NCBI GenBank assembly: GCA_009694805.1
Contig: SICM01000013.1
Coordinates: 1 to 44,106 of the forward strand
Direction: 5' to 3'
DNA: 44,106 nt
From: Candidatus Latescibacterota bacterium
Lineage (GTDB): Bacteria; Latescibacterota; UBA2968; SICM01
Position 1 is the stretch's first letter. Each line of letters begins with the position of its first letter. Positions 15,322-23,160 of this stretch are shown here, piece after piece. The notes below the pieces were generated by a model, which was not told where the DNA came from, searched no databases, and worked only from the letters and a program-made list of their open reading frames with translations. A program made the position numbers and the translations under genes.

Positions 15322-15564
15322 TTACGCCTTCTCTCCCAGTTTGACCGCATCCAGCCGGGCGAGCATCGACTCGACCCGCGTGCGCATCTCCTCACGGCGT
15401 TTCTCACCCTCGGATTTCAGGCCCTCGATCTGGGCCTGCTGGCGCTCTACGGTGTTCTGGAAGGTTTCGCACTGCTTCTTCAGGTCATCCCGTTCAAGCC
15501 GGATCTGGCCGATGATCTCCACGGCCCTGCCAATCTCTGCCTCAAGACGCTCCATCTGGTCCAC
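15322..15564 (-). CDS. small coiled-coil protein, ZapB-like
   Basis: An 80-residue protein that is almost entirely heptad-rich coiled coil (LEAEIGRAVEIIGQIRLERD and the following Gln/Glu/Lys-rich part). Size and position directly upstream of zapA suggest a ZapB-like division factor, but sequence similarity of coiled coils is weak evidence. The start is GTG at 15564 with AGGAGG 10 bp upstream; ATG at 15555 is an alternative. Confidence 0.7.
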   Translation of the reverse strand: MDQMERLEAEIGRAVEIIGQIRLERDDLKKQCETFQNTVERQQAQIEGLKSEGEKRREEMRTRVESMLARLDAVKLGEKA

Positions 15565-15589
15565 GTCAGTCCGTCCTCCTCAAAAAGGG

Positions 15590-15669
15590 TCAAACGGCAA
15601 ACCGGCAAATGGCAAACGCAAAAAACGTATTTCGCATCTCGTATCTCGTAAAACCCTCTTACGAGATAC
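15590..15669. repeat. heptamer arrays with hairpin
   Basis: Two different arrays lie side by side in the gap between pheT and the coiled-coil gene. The first has four units of CAAACGG type (15590-15619, spaced 7-8 bp). The second has TCGCATC-TCGTATC-TCGTAAA units (about 15633-15653). GTATCTCGTAA (15641-15651) is inverted as TTACGAGATAC (15659-15669), giving an 11-bp stem with a 7-nt loop. Confidence 0.8.
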
Positions 15670-15694
15670 GCTTCACGGGGTTTCCGTTCGCGTC

Positions 15695-18085
15695 TCACGT
15701 CTTCCTCAACTCCGCCCCGAACGTCTCTCGGAGACGTTTCAGCATACGTTCGCAGACCCTGTCCACCTCCTCCTCCGACAGCGTCCGGTCAGGTGCGCGG
15801 AAGCGGAGGGAGAAGGCCACGCTCTTGTGATCGGGAGAGACCTTTTCGCCCCTGTAGAGGTCGAATACCTCGACGGTCTCCACCGTCGCCCCGCCTTCCT
15901 CCCGGAGGACGGACAGGAGGCCTCCGGCCTGAACGCCTTCGCCTACCACCAGCGCGAAGTCCCGTTCCACGGCCGGGAACCGGGACAGCGGGCTGAAGGT
16001 CCTCTTCTCGTCGATGCAGGGCAGCAGCCTCTGAAAGTCGAGCGCGAAGGCGAAGGCGGTCCTGCGGATGTCAAACGCCCCGGAGATCGACCGCCGCACC
16101 TGCCCAACGGTCCCCACGACCTCGTCGCCCAGCCGCACCTCCGCAGACGGGCCCGGCTCGTAGATCGCCGATGCGGAGGCGGGCGTCGTGACGGGAAGCG
16201 CCGTGAGATGCGCGAACAGCCCCTCCAGGATCCCCTTCGCGTCGAAGAAATCGACCTCCGGCCTCCCCCCTTCCCAGAACGTGGCCGCACGTGGCCCGAT
16301 CAAAAGGCCGGCGACCTCGACCCGCTCCTGTGCGCCGCCGGACGCCGGCCTGTCGAAGGCCTTCCCGATCTCGAAGATGCAGATGCGCTCGACCTTTCGG
16401 TTCAGGTTCCACCGGGCCACGCTCAGCAGGCTGGGGAGCAGGGCCGGACGCAGCACCGCGGCCTCGGCGCTGACGGGGTTGGACACCCGGACCAGCGGCG
16501 TGGCGAGACCGCAGAGGGATACCCATTGCTCGTCGATCAGGGTGTTGGTCGCGACCTCGGTCATCCCCAGCCCCGTCAACAGGGAGCGAAGGCGGTCCCG
16601 CAGACGCTCCTCCGGAGACCGGCGGACAGACACGTTCCAGGCCCGCACCCCCCGGCTCCGGATGCGGTCGAACCCGTAAATGCGCGCGACCTCCTCCACC
16701 AGGTCCGCCTCCCGCATCAGGTCGGGCCGGTATGTGGGGACCGTGACCTTCAGCGCCCCGTCCGACTCGGCCACCTGGCAGCCCAGACCCGTCAGAATGC
16801 GGCTGATCTCATCAGGGCTCAGGTCCGTGCCCAGCACCTCGTTGACGCGCCGCGCCCGGAGACCCACGGTCGGCGGCGTCAGAGGGCCGGGATAGACGTC
16901 CAGATGGCCCCGCACGGCCATCCCGCCCGCCACCTCCAGGATCAGCGCCGTCGCCCGATCCAGCGCCCGCACAGGCGCTTCGAAGTCAGCCCCCCGCTCG
17001 AACCGTTGCGAGGCCTCCGTCGAAAGGTTCAGCAGGCGTCGCCCGGTCCGTATCCGCTTCGGGTCGAAATAGGCGCTCTCGATCAGGATGTCCGCGGTCT
17101 TCTCCGTCACCTCGGAGTCCGCGCCCCCCATCACCCCGGCCACGGCCACGGGTCGCCCGGCATCCGCGATCACCAGGACCTCGGGCGTGAGGCCCCGGTC
17201 CGCACCATCCAAGGTCGTGATCCGCTCACCGATGCGCGCCCGGCGGACCACGATCCGGCGTTCCGCCAGCCGGTTCAGGTCGAAGGCGTGCAGTGGATGG
17301 CCCGTCTCCAGCAGGACGAAGTTGGTCACGTCCACGACGTTGTTGATGGGCCGGAGGCCCACCGATTCGAGCCGGTGTCTCAGCCAGGCCGGGGAAGGGC
17401 CGACCCGGACCCCGGTCACGACGCGGGCCGCGTAGCGCGGGCACCCCTCCGCATCCTCGATGGACACAGCGGCCATCTCCCCAATCCTCCGGTCTCCTTC
17501 GGGCACAGAGACGGCCGGATACCGGATCGGATTCCCGGTCAGGGCGCTCACCTCGCGGGCGACGCCCAGGAGGCTCAGACAGTCGGGCCGGTTGGGCGTC
17601 ACCTCGAAGTCCAGCAGGACATCGTCCAGGCCCAGGACCTGCGCCAGAGGCGCTCCCGCCGGGGCCTCGGGCGCGAGGACCATGATCCCCGCCCCATCAT
17701 TCCCCAGCCCCAGTTCCTTCTCCGAGCAGATCATGCCCGCCGAGGCCACGCCCCGGAGCGTCGCCTGGCCGATGGCGCGGCCGTCCGGCAGCCGCCCGCC
17801 GGGGAGGGCCACGGGGACCTTCTGCCCGGAGGCGACGTTCGGCGCACCGCAGACGATCTGGCGGACCTCCCCGTCGCCCACGTCCACCCGGCAGACCGAC
17901 AGCCGGTCCGCGTTCGGATGGGGGGCGCGTTCAAGGACGTGGCCCACCACGATCCCCTCCAGCCCTGCGCCCAGCTCCTCGGCCCCCTCCAGGGCCAGCC
18001 CGGCCATCGTCAGCCGATCCGCCAGTTCCTTCCAGCCCCACGGGATGTCAATATACGCTTTCAGCCAGTTGTAGGTGATCTTCAT
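15695..18085 (-). CDS. pheT: phenylalanine-tRNA ligase beta subunit
   Basis: A 796-residue PheT. In order: N-terminal KITYNWLKAYIDI, an EMAP-type tRNA-binding domain (VVGHVLERAPHPNADRL, CGAPNVASGQKVPVA), the B3/B4 editing region, the B5 domain, the catalytic-like core (RPDLMREADLVEEVARIYGF) and a C-terminal anticodon-binding FDX-ACB domain (SRFPAVERDFALVV ... LRFRAPDRTLSEEEVD). The length is normal (about 790-800). A 262-bp gap containing repeat copy 2 separates it from pheS, which is unusual for a pair often only a few bases apart. Confidence 0.96.
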   Translation of the reverse strand: MKITYNWLKAYIDIPWGWKELADRLTMAGLALEGAEELGAGLEGIVVGHVLERAPHPNADRLSVCRVDVGDGEVRQIVCGAPNVASGQKVPVALPGGRLPDGRAIGQATLRGVASAGMICSEKELGLGNDGAGIMVLAPEAPAGAPLAQVLGLDDVLLDFEVTPNRPDCLSLLGVAREVSALTGNPIRYPAVSVPEGDRRIGEMAAVSIEDAEGCPRYAARVVTGVRVGPSPAWLRHRLESVGLRPINNVVDVTNFVLLETGHPLHAFDLNRLAERRIVVRRARIGERITTLDGADRGLTPEVLVIADAGRPVAVAGVMGGADSEVTEKTADILIESAYFDPKRIRTGRRLLNLSTEASQRFERGADFEAPVRALDRATALILEVAGGMAVRGHLDVYPGPLTPPTVGLRARRVNEVLGTDLSPDEISRILTGLGCQVAESDGALKVTVPTYRPDLMREADLVEEVARIYGFDRIRSRGVRAWNVSVRRSPEERLRDRLRSLLTGLGMTEVATNTLIDEQWVSLCGLATPLVRVSNPVSAEAAVLRPALLPSLLSVARWNLNRKVERICIFEIGKAFDRPASGGAQERVEVAGLLIGPRAATFWEGGRPEVDFFDAKGILEGLFAHLTALPVTTPASASAIYEPGPSAEVRLGDEVVGTVGQVRRSISGAFDIRRTAFAFALDFQRLLPCIDEKRTFSPLSRFPAVERDFALVVGEGVQAGGLLSVLREEGGATVETVEVFDLYRGEKVSPDHKSVAFSLRFRAPDRTLSEEEVDRVCERMLKRLRETFGAELRKT

Positions 18086-18127
18086 AACAATGGAAGTTCA
18101 GAAAAGGGTGACGCACAGATCCGAAAA

Positions 18128-18305
18128 GGCGCGCCGCCAGAAACCCCCACCGCAGGCGTCCAGCAGAAGCAACCCACATGCCGGGGGCACAAATTTCGGT
18201 GCGACAACTGAACGTTGAGGTTGCGGCGCGCCCAGCCCCTCGCGGCGCTTGAGCGAGCGTGCTTCTTTTACCCACTTTTCTTGCACGAGCAAGAAAAGTG
18301 GGAAT
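18128..18305. repeat. dispersed repeat, copy 2 (full)
   Basis: It begins with GGCGCGCC at 18128, has a second GGCGCGCC at 18225 and ends with the hairpin CCCACTTTTCTTG (18271-18283) / CAAGAAAAGTGGG (18290-18302). It is about 180 bp long and closely matches 38123-38299. It lies between pheS and pheT, so the hairpin is transcribed in the pheST mRNA. Short open frames across it on the minus strand arise from the repeat and I do not count them as genes. Confidence 0.88.
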
Positions 18306-18347
18306 GCCGGAAGGGGGACGGCGGAGGGGATAGGGAGGGAATTTCTA

Positions 18348-19364
18348 TCAAAACTGCTCGATGAACCTCAGATCGCTCTCCAGAAACGCCCGGATGTCGT
18401 CCACGCCGTACTTGAGCATGCCCAACCGGTCGATGCCCATGCCGAACGCGAACCCCGTCACGGCCTCCGGGTCGTAGCCCACGGCCTCGAACACCGCGGG
18501 ATCGACCATGCCCGCCCCGGCGATCTCGATCCACCCGGTCCGCTTACAGACCCGGCACCCCTCCCCCTTGCAGAAGATGCAGGAGAAATCGTACTCCGCG
18601 CTCGGCTCCGTGAACGGAAAGAAGTGGGGCCGGAACCGGACCTGCACCTCCTCTCCGAAAAGCTGGTGCGCCAGGTAGATGATCACGCCCTTCAGATCCC
18701 CGAACGTCACCCCCTTGTCCACCCAAAGCCCCTCGATCTGGTGAAAGACGAAGTGATGCGTGGCATCCGGCGTGTCCCTCCGGTAGCAGCGCCCGGCGGA
18801 GATGACGCGCACGGGCGGCGGCATCTGCTCCATCGTCCGGACCTGCACGGTGGAGGTGTGCGTCCGCAGGAGCAGTCCGCCCTCCTCCAGGTAGAAGGTG
18901 TCGTGCAGGTCGCGCGCCGGGTGGTCCGCCGGGGTGTTCAGGGCGTCGAAATTATGGTATTCGGTCTCCACCTCCGGCCCGTCCGCCAGCGAGAACCCGA
19001 TCCGCTCGAAGATGCCGACGAGTTCGTCCGTGATCTGCGTCAGCAGATGTCGCCGGCCCAGCGCAGGCCTCCGACCCGGCAGGGTCGTGTCGAACCCCGC
19101 CTGGGCGGCCTCTGGCCGGCTGTCCAGCCGGGCCCTGGCCTCCTCCAGCAGGGCCGCGATCTCGTTCTTCGCCCTCCCCGCGACCTCCCCCACTTTCGGC
19201 CTGAGCGCCGCGTCGAGCGTCCCGATGCCCCGCAGGATCTCGGTCAGCATCCCATCGCCCCGCCCCAGGTATCTGGCCCGGAGCAGGTCGAGGGCCTTCG
19301 GATCGGCACACGCCCGGATCGCCTGTTCCGCGTCCTTTCGGATCTCTTCGATACGATCTAGCAT
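18348..19364 (-). CDS. pheS: phenylalanine-tRNA ligase alpha subunit
   Basis: A 338-residue class II aminoacyl-tRNA synthetase subunit. It has an N-terminal coiled-coil (MLDRIEEIRKDAEQAI) and catalytic motifs TPDATHHFVFHQIEGLWVD (motif 2 region) and FAFGMGIDRLGMLKYGVDD (motif 3). The CKGEGCRVCKRTGW segment is usual in PheS. The ATG at 19364 gives the normal length; the open frame runs on upstream into repeat DNA. It charges tRNA-Phe together with PheT. Confidence 0.95.
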   Translation of the reverse strand: MLDRIEEIRKDAEQAIRACADPKALDLLRARYLGRGDGMLTEILRGIGTLDAALRPKVGEVAGRAKNEIAALLEEARARLDSRPEAAQAGFDTTLPGRRPALGRRHLLTQITDELVGIFERIGFSLADGPEVETEYHNFDALNTPADHPARDLHDTFYLEEGGLLLRTHTSTVQVRTMEQMPPPVRVISAGRCYRRDTPDATHHFVFHQIEGLWVDKGVTFGDLKGVIIYLAHQLFGEEVQVRFRPHFFPFTEPSAEYDFSCIFCKGEGCRVCKRTGWIEIAGAGMVDPAVFEAVGYDPEAVTGFAFGMGIDRLGMLKYGVDDIRAFLESDLRFIEQF

Positions 19365-19381
19365 GTCTTCTTTGTAATGAT

Positions 19382-19440
19382 GAGGCTGGAGACTGGAGGC
19401 TTGTTCCCTTCCCCCAGCCTCAAGCCTCAAGCTTCAAACA
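19382..19440. repeat. heptamer array with inverted partner
   Basis: GAGGCTGGAGACTGGAGGC (19382-19400) is opposed by CCAGCCTCAAGCCTCAAGC (from about 19414), whose core unit is AGCCTCA with a 7-bp period. The two sides are inverted relative to each other. The array lies just upstream of pheS. Confidence 0.75.
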
Positions 19441-19441
19441 A

Positions 19442-19508
19442 AAAACGGAATCTATCGGACAGGCCGCGCCTTCCGCAAAGCAGGCGCGCTGGCCCCAGAT
19501 TCCGTTTT
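19442..19508 (-). terminator. terminator/attenuator between rplT and pheS
   Basis: Arms AAAACGGAATCT (19442-19453) and AGATTCCGTTTT (19497-19508) form a 12-bp stem with an internal GC-rich stem (GGCC-GCGCC against GGCGC-GCT-GGCC). Read on the minus strand, the stem is followed by TTTTTTG. It lies 14 bp after the rplT stop and about 80 bp before pheS, so it can end the infC operon or set the fraction of transcripts that reach pheS. Confidence 0.8.
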
Positions 19509-19521
19509 CTCTGAAGATGCG

Positions 19522-19875
19522 TTACAGGCTCTGCTTTGCCCGTTCCGCCAGAGTGGAGAAGGCCCCTTCGTCGGACACGGCCAGGTCCGCCAGCACCTTC
19601 CGGTCGAGCGTGATGCCTGCCTTCCTGAGACCGTCCATCATCCGGCTGTAGGACAGGCCGTGCAACCGCGCCGCCGCATTGATCCGGACGATCCAGAGCC
19701 CCCGGAACGTGCGCTTCTTCACCCGGCGGTCCCGGTAGGAGTAGGCCATCCCCTTGTTCACGCTCTCCTGGGCGGACCTGAAAAGCCTGTGTCGCCCCCC
19801 GAACTGTCCCCTGGCGGCCTTCAGGACCTTCTTCCGTCGCTCTCTCGACGCAACATTATTCGTCGCTCTGGGCAT
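19522..19875 (-). CDS. rplT: 50S ribosomal protein L20
   Basis: A 117-residue L20 of normal length, starting MPRATNNVASRERRKKVLK with AKGYFG-like AARGQFGGRHRLF, FRGLWIVRINAAARLHGLSY and the C-terminal half LRKAGITLDRKVLADLA. It binds 23S rRNA early in assembly and in many bacteria regulates its own operon. It follows rpmI by 69 bp, a gap taken up by a heptamer array. Confidence 0.97.
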   Translation of the reverse strand: MPRATNNVASRERRKKVLKAARGQFGGRHRLFRSAQESVNKGMAYSYRDRRVKKRTFRGLWIVRINAAARLHGLSYSRMMDGLRKAGITLDRKVLADLAVSDEGAFSTLAERAKQSL

Positions 19876-19893
19876 TCAGAAAAACCTCCAAGA

Positions 19894-19938
19894 CGTGAAG
19901 CGTGAAGCGTATCTCGCGAGATACGAGATACGAGATAC
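19894..19938. repeat. heptamer array with 16-bp palindrome
   Basis: GTGAAGC repeats are followed by the perfect palindrome GTATCTCGCGAGATAC (19909-19924), then GAGATAC repeats with a 7-bp period. The array lies between rpmI and rplT on the same transcript. Confidence 0.8.
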
Positions 19939-19944
19939 GTTTTT

Positions 19945-20139
19945 TTACAGAGTGAGCATCCGCTTCACGCGACCGAGGTCGGCATGATTGACTGCCGTTC
20001 CCTGCCGAAGGTGGCGCTTGCGCTTCGTGGAGCGGCCGGTCAGCAGGTGCGTGGCGAATGCCTTTCGGCGCTTGACCCTCCCCCCGCCCTTTATTTTGAA
20101 CCGCTTGGCCGCATTTTTATGCGTCTTGACTTTGGGCAC
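19945..20139 (-). CDS. rpmI: 50S ribosomal protein L35
   Basis: A 64-residue L35: PKVKTHKNAAKRFKIKGGG, then HLLTGRSTKRKRHLR and the C-terminal VKRMLTL. The start is GTG at 20139, with AGGGAG 4 bp upstream, giving the usual (M)PKVKTHK N-terminus. The longer open frame upstream is not coding. Confidence 0.95.
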   Translation of the reverse strand: MPKVKTHKNAAKRFKIKGGGRVKRRKAFATHLLTGRSTKRKRHLRQGTAVNHADLGRVKRMLTL

Positions 20140-20161
20140 AACACTCCCTTTCGTGTGATCA

Positions 20162-20217
20162 GTCACGGGTCCAGGGTCCAGGGTCAAAACGGTGACTCAG
20201 GACTCTGGACTCGTGAC
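20162..20217. repeat. heptamer array forming an inverted pair
   Basis: Left side GTCACG followed by GGTCCAG units (20163-20186); right side GACTCAGGACTCTGGACTC then GTGAC (from 20193). The reverse complement of the right side matches the left in register with a few changes, giving a stem of about 24 bp with an 8-nt loop between infC and rpmI. Confidence 0.8.
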
Positions 20218-20220
20218 CTG

Positions 20221-20754
20221 TTATTTCGGAGCCAGAAGCAGGACCATATCACGTCCCTCCTGCCGGACCGGACCCTCTGCGACCCCCACCTGTTCAAGAT
20301 CCTTCTGAATCCGCTTCATCAGCTCGGCACCGAACTCGCGATGGGCGTTCTCCCGGCCCCGGAACGTGATGGAGACCTTCACCTTGTTGCGCTCTTGAAG
20401 GAAATTCTCTGCGTGACGGAGCAGAAAATGATAGTCATGGTCGCCGGTCTGTGGCCGCATCTTGATCTCTTTGAGCTTGGAGCCGTGCGGCTTCCGTTTG
20501 CGGAGCTTCTTGCTCTGCTCGTATTTGTACTTGCCGTAGTCCATGATACGGCAGACCGGTGGACGGGAGCTCGGAGCCACCTCCACGAGATCCAGACTGA
20601 GGGCCTCTGCCATCTCCAGGGCCTTGCGAGTCTCCACAACCCCGATCTGCTGACCCTCCTGATCGATCAGGCGGATCTGGGGAATGCGTATCTGGTGATT
20701 GACTCGCGTGAAATCCTGCTCTCTTCCGCCTCTGTCTCTGCTGTCTCTGTTAAT
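20221..20754 (-). CDS. infC: translation initiation factor IF-3
   Basis: A 177-residue IF-3. The N-terminal domain (NHQIRIPQIRLIDQEGQQ, then KALEMAEAL, LDLVEVAP, PPVCRIMDYGKYKYEQ) leads through a Lys-rich linker to the C-terminal domain (IKMRPQTGDHDYHFLLRHA, VKVSITFRGRE). The start is ATT at 20754: upstream of the first in-frame GTG the frame continues in perfect IF-3 sequence (INRDSRD...) and GGAGGTGA lies 6 bp before the ATT. AUU starts are a known autoregulatory device of infC, because IF-3 itself rejects non-standard start codons. Starting at GTG 20637 would delete a quarter of the protein. Confidence 0.95.
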   Translation of the reverse strand: MNRDSRDRGGREQDFTRVNHQIRIPQIRLIDQEGQQIGVVETRKALEMAEALSLDLVEVAPSSRPPVCRIMDYGKYKYEQSKKLRKRKPHGSKLKEIKMRPQTGDHDYHFLLRHAENFLQERNKVKVSITFRGRENAHREFGAELMKRIQKDLEQVGVAEGPVRQEGRDMVLLLAPK

Positions 20755-20760
20755 CGCTGC

Positions 20761-20768
20761 TCACCTCC
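20761..20768 (-). promoter_or_regulatory. Shine-Dalgarno sequence setting the ATT start of infC
   Basis: The minus strand reads GGAGGTGA, the full anti-16S complement, 6 nt before ATT at 20754-20752. A perfect site compensates for the weak start codon and supports this as the true start. Confidence 0.85.
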
Positions 20769-20879
20769 GTCAAGCGCGTCTGTCCGAATCTCCTCTGACC
20801 CTTCGAACCCCCACCCGCTTAAGGTCAGCCACAAGAATTACACGGAAAATTTTTCAGATGCCTCCGTGAGGTTCCGTGG

Positions 20880-22796
20880 CTACAACCGCTTCTCCGCCGT
20901 CTCCGCCTTCAGCCGGCTCACAAATTCATCGAGCGGGATACTCCCCAGGTCCCCCTGCCCGTGACGGCGAACGGCCACCGACCCACTGGCCTCCTCCTTG
21001 CCCCCGATGATCAACATGTAGGGAACCTTCTGAAGCTCTGCCTCTCGAATCTTATAGCCCAGCTTGGCGTCCCTCCGGTCGAGGGTAGCGCGGCACCCCT
21101 CCGACACCAGGCGGCCCCACACCCGCTCCGCGAAGGGGAGGTACTGGTCCGACACGGGCAGGATGGCCGCCTGCACCGGGGCCAGCCAGACCGGAAACGC
21201 GCCCGCGTAGTGCTCGATCAGCCCCCCGATGAACCGCTCCATGGAGCCGAGGACGGTCCGGTGGACCATGGTCGTGCGGTGCTCATGCCCGTCGTCCCCC
21301 ACGTAGGCGATGTCGAACCGCTCCGGCAGCACCTGATCCACCTGAACCGTGGGCCCCTGCCACTCGCGGCCCAGGGAATCCCACAGCTTGATGTCGATCT
21401 TGGGGGCGTAGAACGTGCCGCCGCCGGGGTCCACCTCGTAGGCCATCCCGCGCGTCTTCAGGACACTTTCGAGAGCGCCAGTGGCCCACTCCCAGCCCTC
21501 GTCAGAACCGAGGTACTTCTCCGGCCGCGTCGCCAGGTAGGCCTTGTAGGTGTAGCCGAACGTCGTCATCATGAAGTCCATGAGATCCAGCACCCCGTGG
21601 ACCTCCTGCTCCAGTTGATCCCTCCGGCAGAAGATGTGTGAGTCGTCCTGCGTGAAACCCCGCACCCGCAACATCCCCTGCAGCGTCCCCGACCGCTCGT
21701 AGCGATAGACCGTCCCCAGCTCCGCGAACCGCAGCGGCAACTCCCGGTAGCTCCTGAGCGACGACTTGTAGATCAGGATGTGCCCGGGGCAGTTCATCGG
21801 CTTCAGCCGGTAGAGCATCCCCTCGATGTCCAGCGGGGAATACATGTTCTCCGAGTAGGTCTGGAGATGCCCGCTGATCTCGTAGAGCTTCTCGCTGGCG
21901 ATGTGGGGCGTGTAGACCAGGTCATAGCCCTGCCGCTGATGCTGCGCCCGCCAGAAATCCTCGATCGCCGTGCGGACGCGCGCCCCCTTCGGATGCCACA
22001 GGATCAGCCCGGCGCCCAGGTTCTCGTTGACGGAGAACAGGTCCAGCTCCCTGCCCAGGACCCGGTGGTCGCGCCGCTTGGCCTCCTCCAGCTTCTGAAG
22101 GTGCTCGTCTAACTCCTTCTTCGTCGGGAACGACACGCCGTAGATGCGATAGAGCATCTTGTTGCGCTCGTCCCCCCGCCAGTAGGCCCCGGAGGTGCTC
22201 AGCAGCTTGACGGCCTTGATCCGGCCGGTGCTCGGCAGGTGCGGCCCCCGGCAGAGGTCACAGAATTTGTCCGCGTTCCGGTAGAGGCTGACGGTCTCGT
22301 CCGGCGGAATGGCCTCCAGGATCTCCAGCTTGTAGGGTTCGTGGAGATCCCGGAACACCTGCGCGGCCTGATCCCGGCTGACCTCCACCCGTTCAAAGGG
22401 CTGGTCCTCGGCGATGACCTTCTGCATCTCGGCCTCGATCCGCTCCAGCTCCTCCGGCGTGAAGGGCCGGGGTACGTCGAAGTCGTAGTAGAAGCCTCCG
22501 TCGATCGGGGGACCGATGGTGACCCGGGCCTCCGGGAACAGCCGCTGCACGGCCTGCGCCATGACGTGGGCCGTGCTGTGCCAGTAGACCTCGTGCCCTT
22601 CCGGGCTCGGAAAGGTGACGATCTCCACGGCGGCATCGGACTCCAGCCTGTGGTTCAGGTCAATGAGCCGTCCATCCACCTTTCCGGCCAGGGCCGCCTT
22701 CAGGAGGCCCGGCCCGATGCTCTCGGCCACCTCCCGGACGGTGACGCCGTTCGGGTAAGACCGCACGGAGCCGTCTGGAAACGTAACGTTGATCAA
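20880..22796 (-). CDS. thrS: threonine-tRNA ligase
   Basis: A 638-residue class II synthetase of standard length. It has a TGS domain (VTFPDGSVRSYPNGVTVREVA), an editing domain with HSTAHVMAQAV and CDLCRGPH, and a catalytic core (GLILWHPKGARVRTAIEDF, MNCPGHILIYKS, RVRGFTQDDSHIFCR, GGGTFYAPKIDIKL, HRTVLGSMERFIG). The C-terminal anticodon domain starts near APVQAAILPVSDQY. It charges tRNA-Thr and is the first gene of the thrS-infC-rpmI-rplT-pheST block. Confidence 0.97.
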   Translation of the reverse strand: MINVTFPDGSVRSYPNGVTVREVAESIGPGLLKAALAGKVDGRLIDLNHRLESDAAVEIVTFPSPEGHEVYWHSTAHVMAQAVQRLFPEARVTIGPPIDGGFYYDFDVPRPFTPEELERIEAEMQKVIAEDQPFERVEVSRDQAAQVFRDLHEPYKLEILEAIPPDETVSLYRNADKFCDLCRGPHLPSTGRIKAVKLLSTSGAYWRGDERNKMLYRIYGVSFPTKKELDEHLQKLEEAKRRDHRVLGRELDLFSVNENLGAGLILWHPKGARVRTAIEDFWRAQHQRQGYDLVYTPHIASEKLYEISGHLQTYSENMYSPLDIEGMLYRLKPMNCPGHILIYKSSLRSYRELPLRFAELGTVYRYERSGTLQGMLRVRGFTQDDSHIFCRRDQLEQEVHGVLDLMDFMMTTFGYTYKAYLATRPEKYLGSDEGWEWATGALESVLKTRGMAYEVDPGGGTFYAPKIDIKLWDSLGREWQGPTVQVDQVLPERFDIAYVGDDGHEHRTTMVHRTVLGSMERFIGGLIEHYAGAFPVWLAPVQAAILPVSDQYLPFAERVWGRLVSEGCRATLDRRDAKLGYKIREAELQKVPYMLIIGGKEEASGSVAVRRHGQGDLGSIPLDEFVSRLKAETAEKRL

Positions 22797-22811
22797 TGCC
22801 CTTGCTCACAA

Positions 22812-22851
22812 CAAATAAAAACAGCGCGCCGCCTACCCGATCAACGCGCTG
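22812..22851 (-). terminator. terminator-like hairpin upstream of thrS
   Basis: CAGCGCG (22822-22828) pairs with CGCGCTG (22845-22851). On the minus strand the stem is followed by TTTTTATTTG. It lies 26 bp before the thrS start. It either ends the transcript of the ASPIC gene or works as an attenuator in the thrS leader. Confidence 0.65.
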
Positions 22852-22975
22852 AAATCCTGATTGAGAGTCAACGCACGGTTCCGGCCAGTCCTCCGGGCAA
22901 GCAGTGGCCTCTTTTCGATGCCGAATATTCCGCGTAAATCTAAGTTACAAAAGGAGCTTTGTCAAGCAAAAAAAG

Positions 22976-23138
22976 GGGGAATCAGCCCCATTCCACCCCC
23001 ATACCCCTCTCCCTCCCCCACATTCCGACAGCTTTCGCTGTCGGTCTCCCCCAATGCTTGCCCTGAGCGAAGTCGAAGGACTGGGGGAAGGAGGGGGCGC
23101 CAGGGGCCTCTCTCCAGTGCTGGGGGAGGAAGGGGGCG
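22976..23138. repeat. GC-rich palindrome with CCCTGAGCGAAGTCGAAGG core
   Basis: C-rich (CCCCCATACCCCTCTCCCTC near 23000) and G-rich (GGGGGAAGGAGGGGGCG near 23082) flanks enclose a perfect 8-bp hairpin CCGACAGC-TTTC-GCTGTCGG (23025-23044) and the word CCCTGAGCGAAGTCGAAGG (23061-23079). Together with 22852-22975, where I see no gene, it fills the spacer between thrS and the ASPIC gene. A direct heptamer TTCATCC (four units, 23139-23166) follows. Confidence 0.75.
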
Positions 23139-23160
23139 TTCATCCTTCATCCTTCATCCT

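Noticed and set aside
15260-18211. 983-codon plus-strand open frame across pheT
   Set aside because: Antisense shadow of pheT and its neighbours; no domain, and GC-rich antisense frames stay open by chance.
20769-20879. tRNA gene suggested by TTCGAACCCCC
   Set aside because: No acceptor stem or anticodon arm can be drawn around it. I found no tRNA or rRNA in the window.
22797-22960. T-box riboswitch upstream of thrS
   Set aside because: The minus strand has TGGCCGGAACCGTGCG but not the TGGNACCGCG core with its partner, and no specifier stem is evident.
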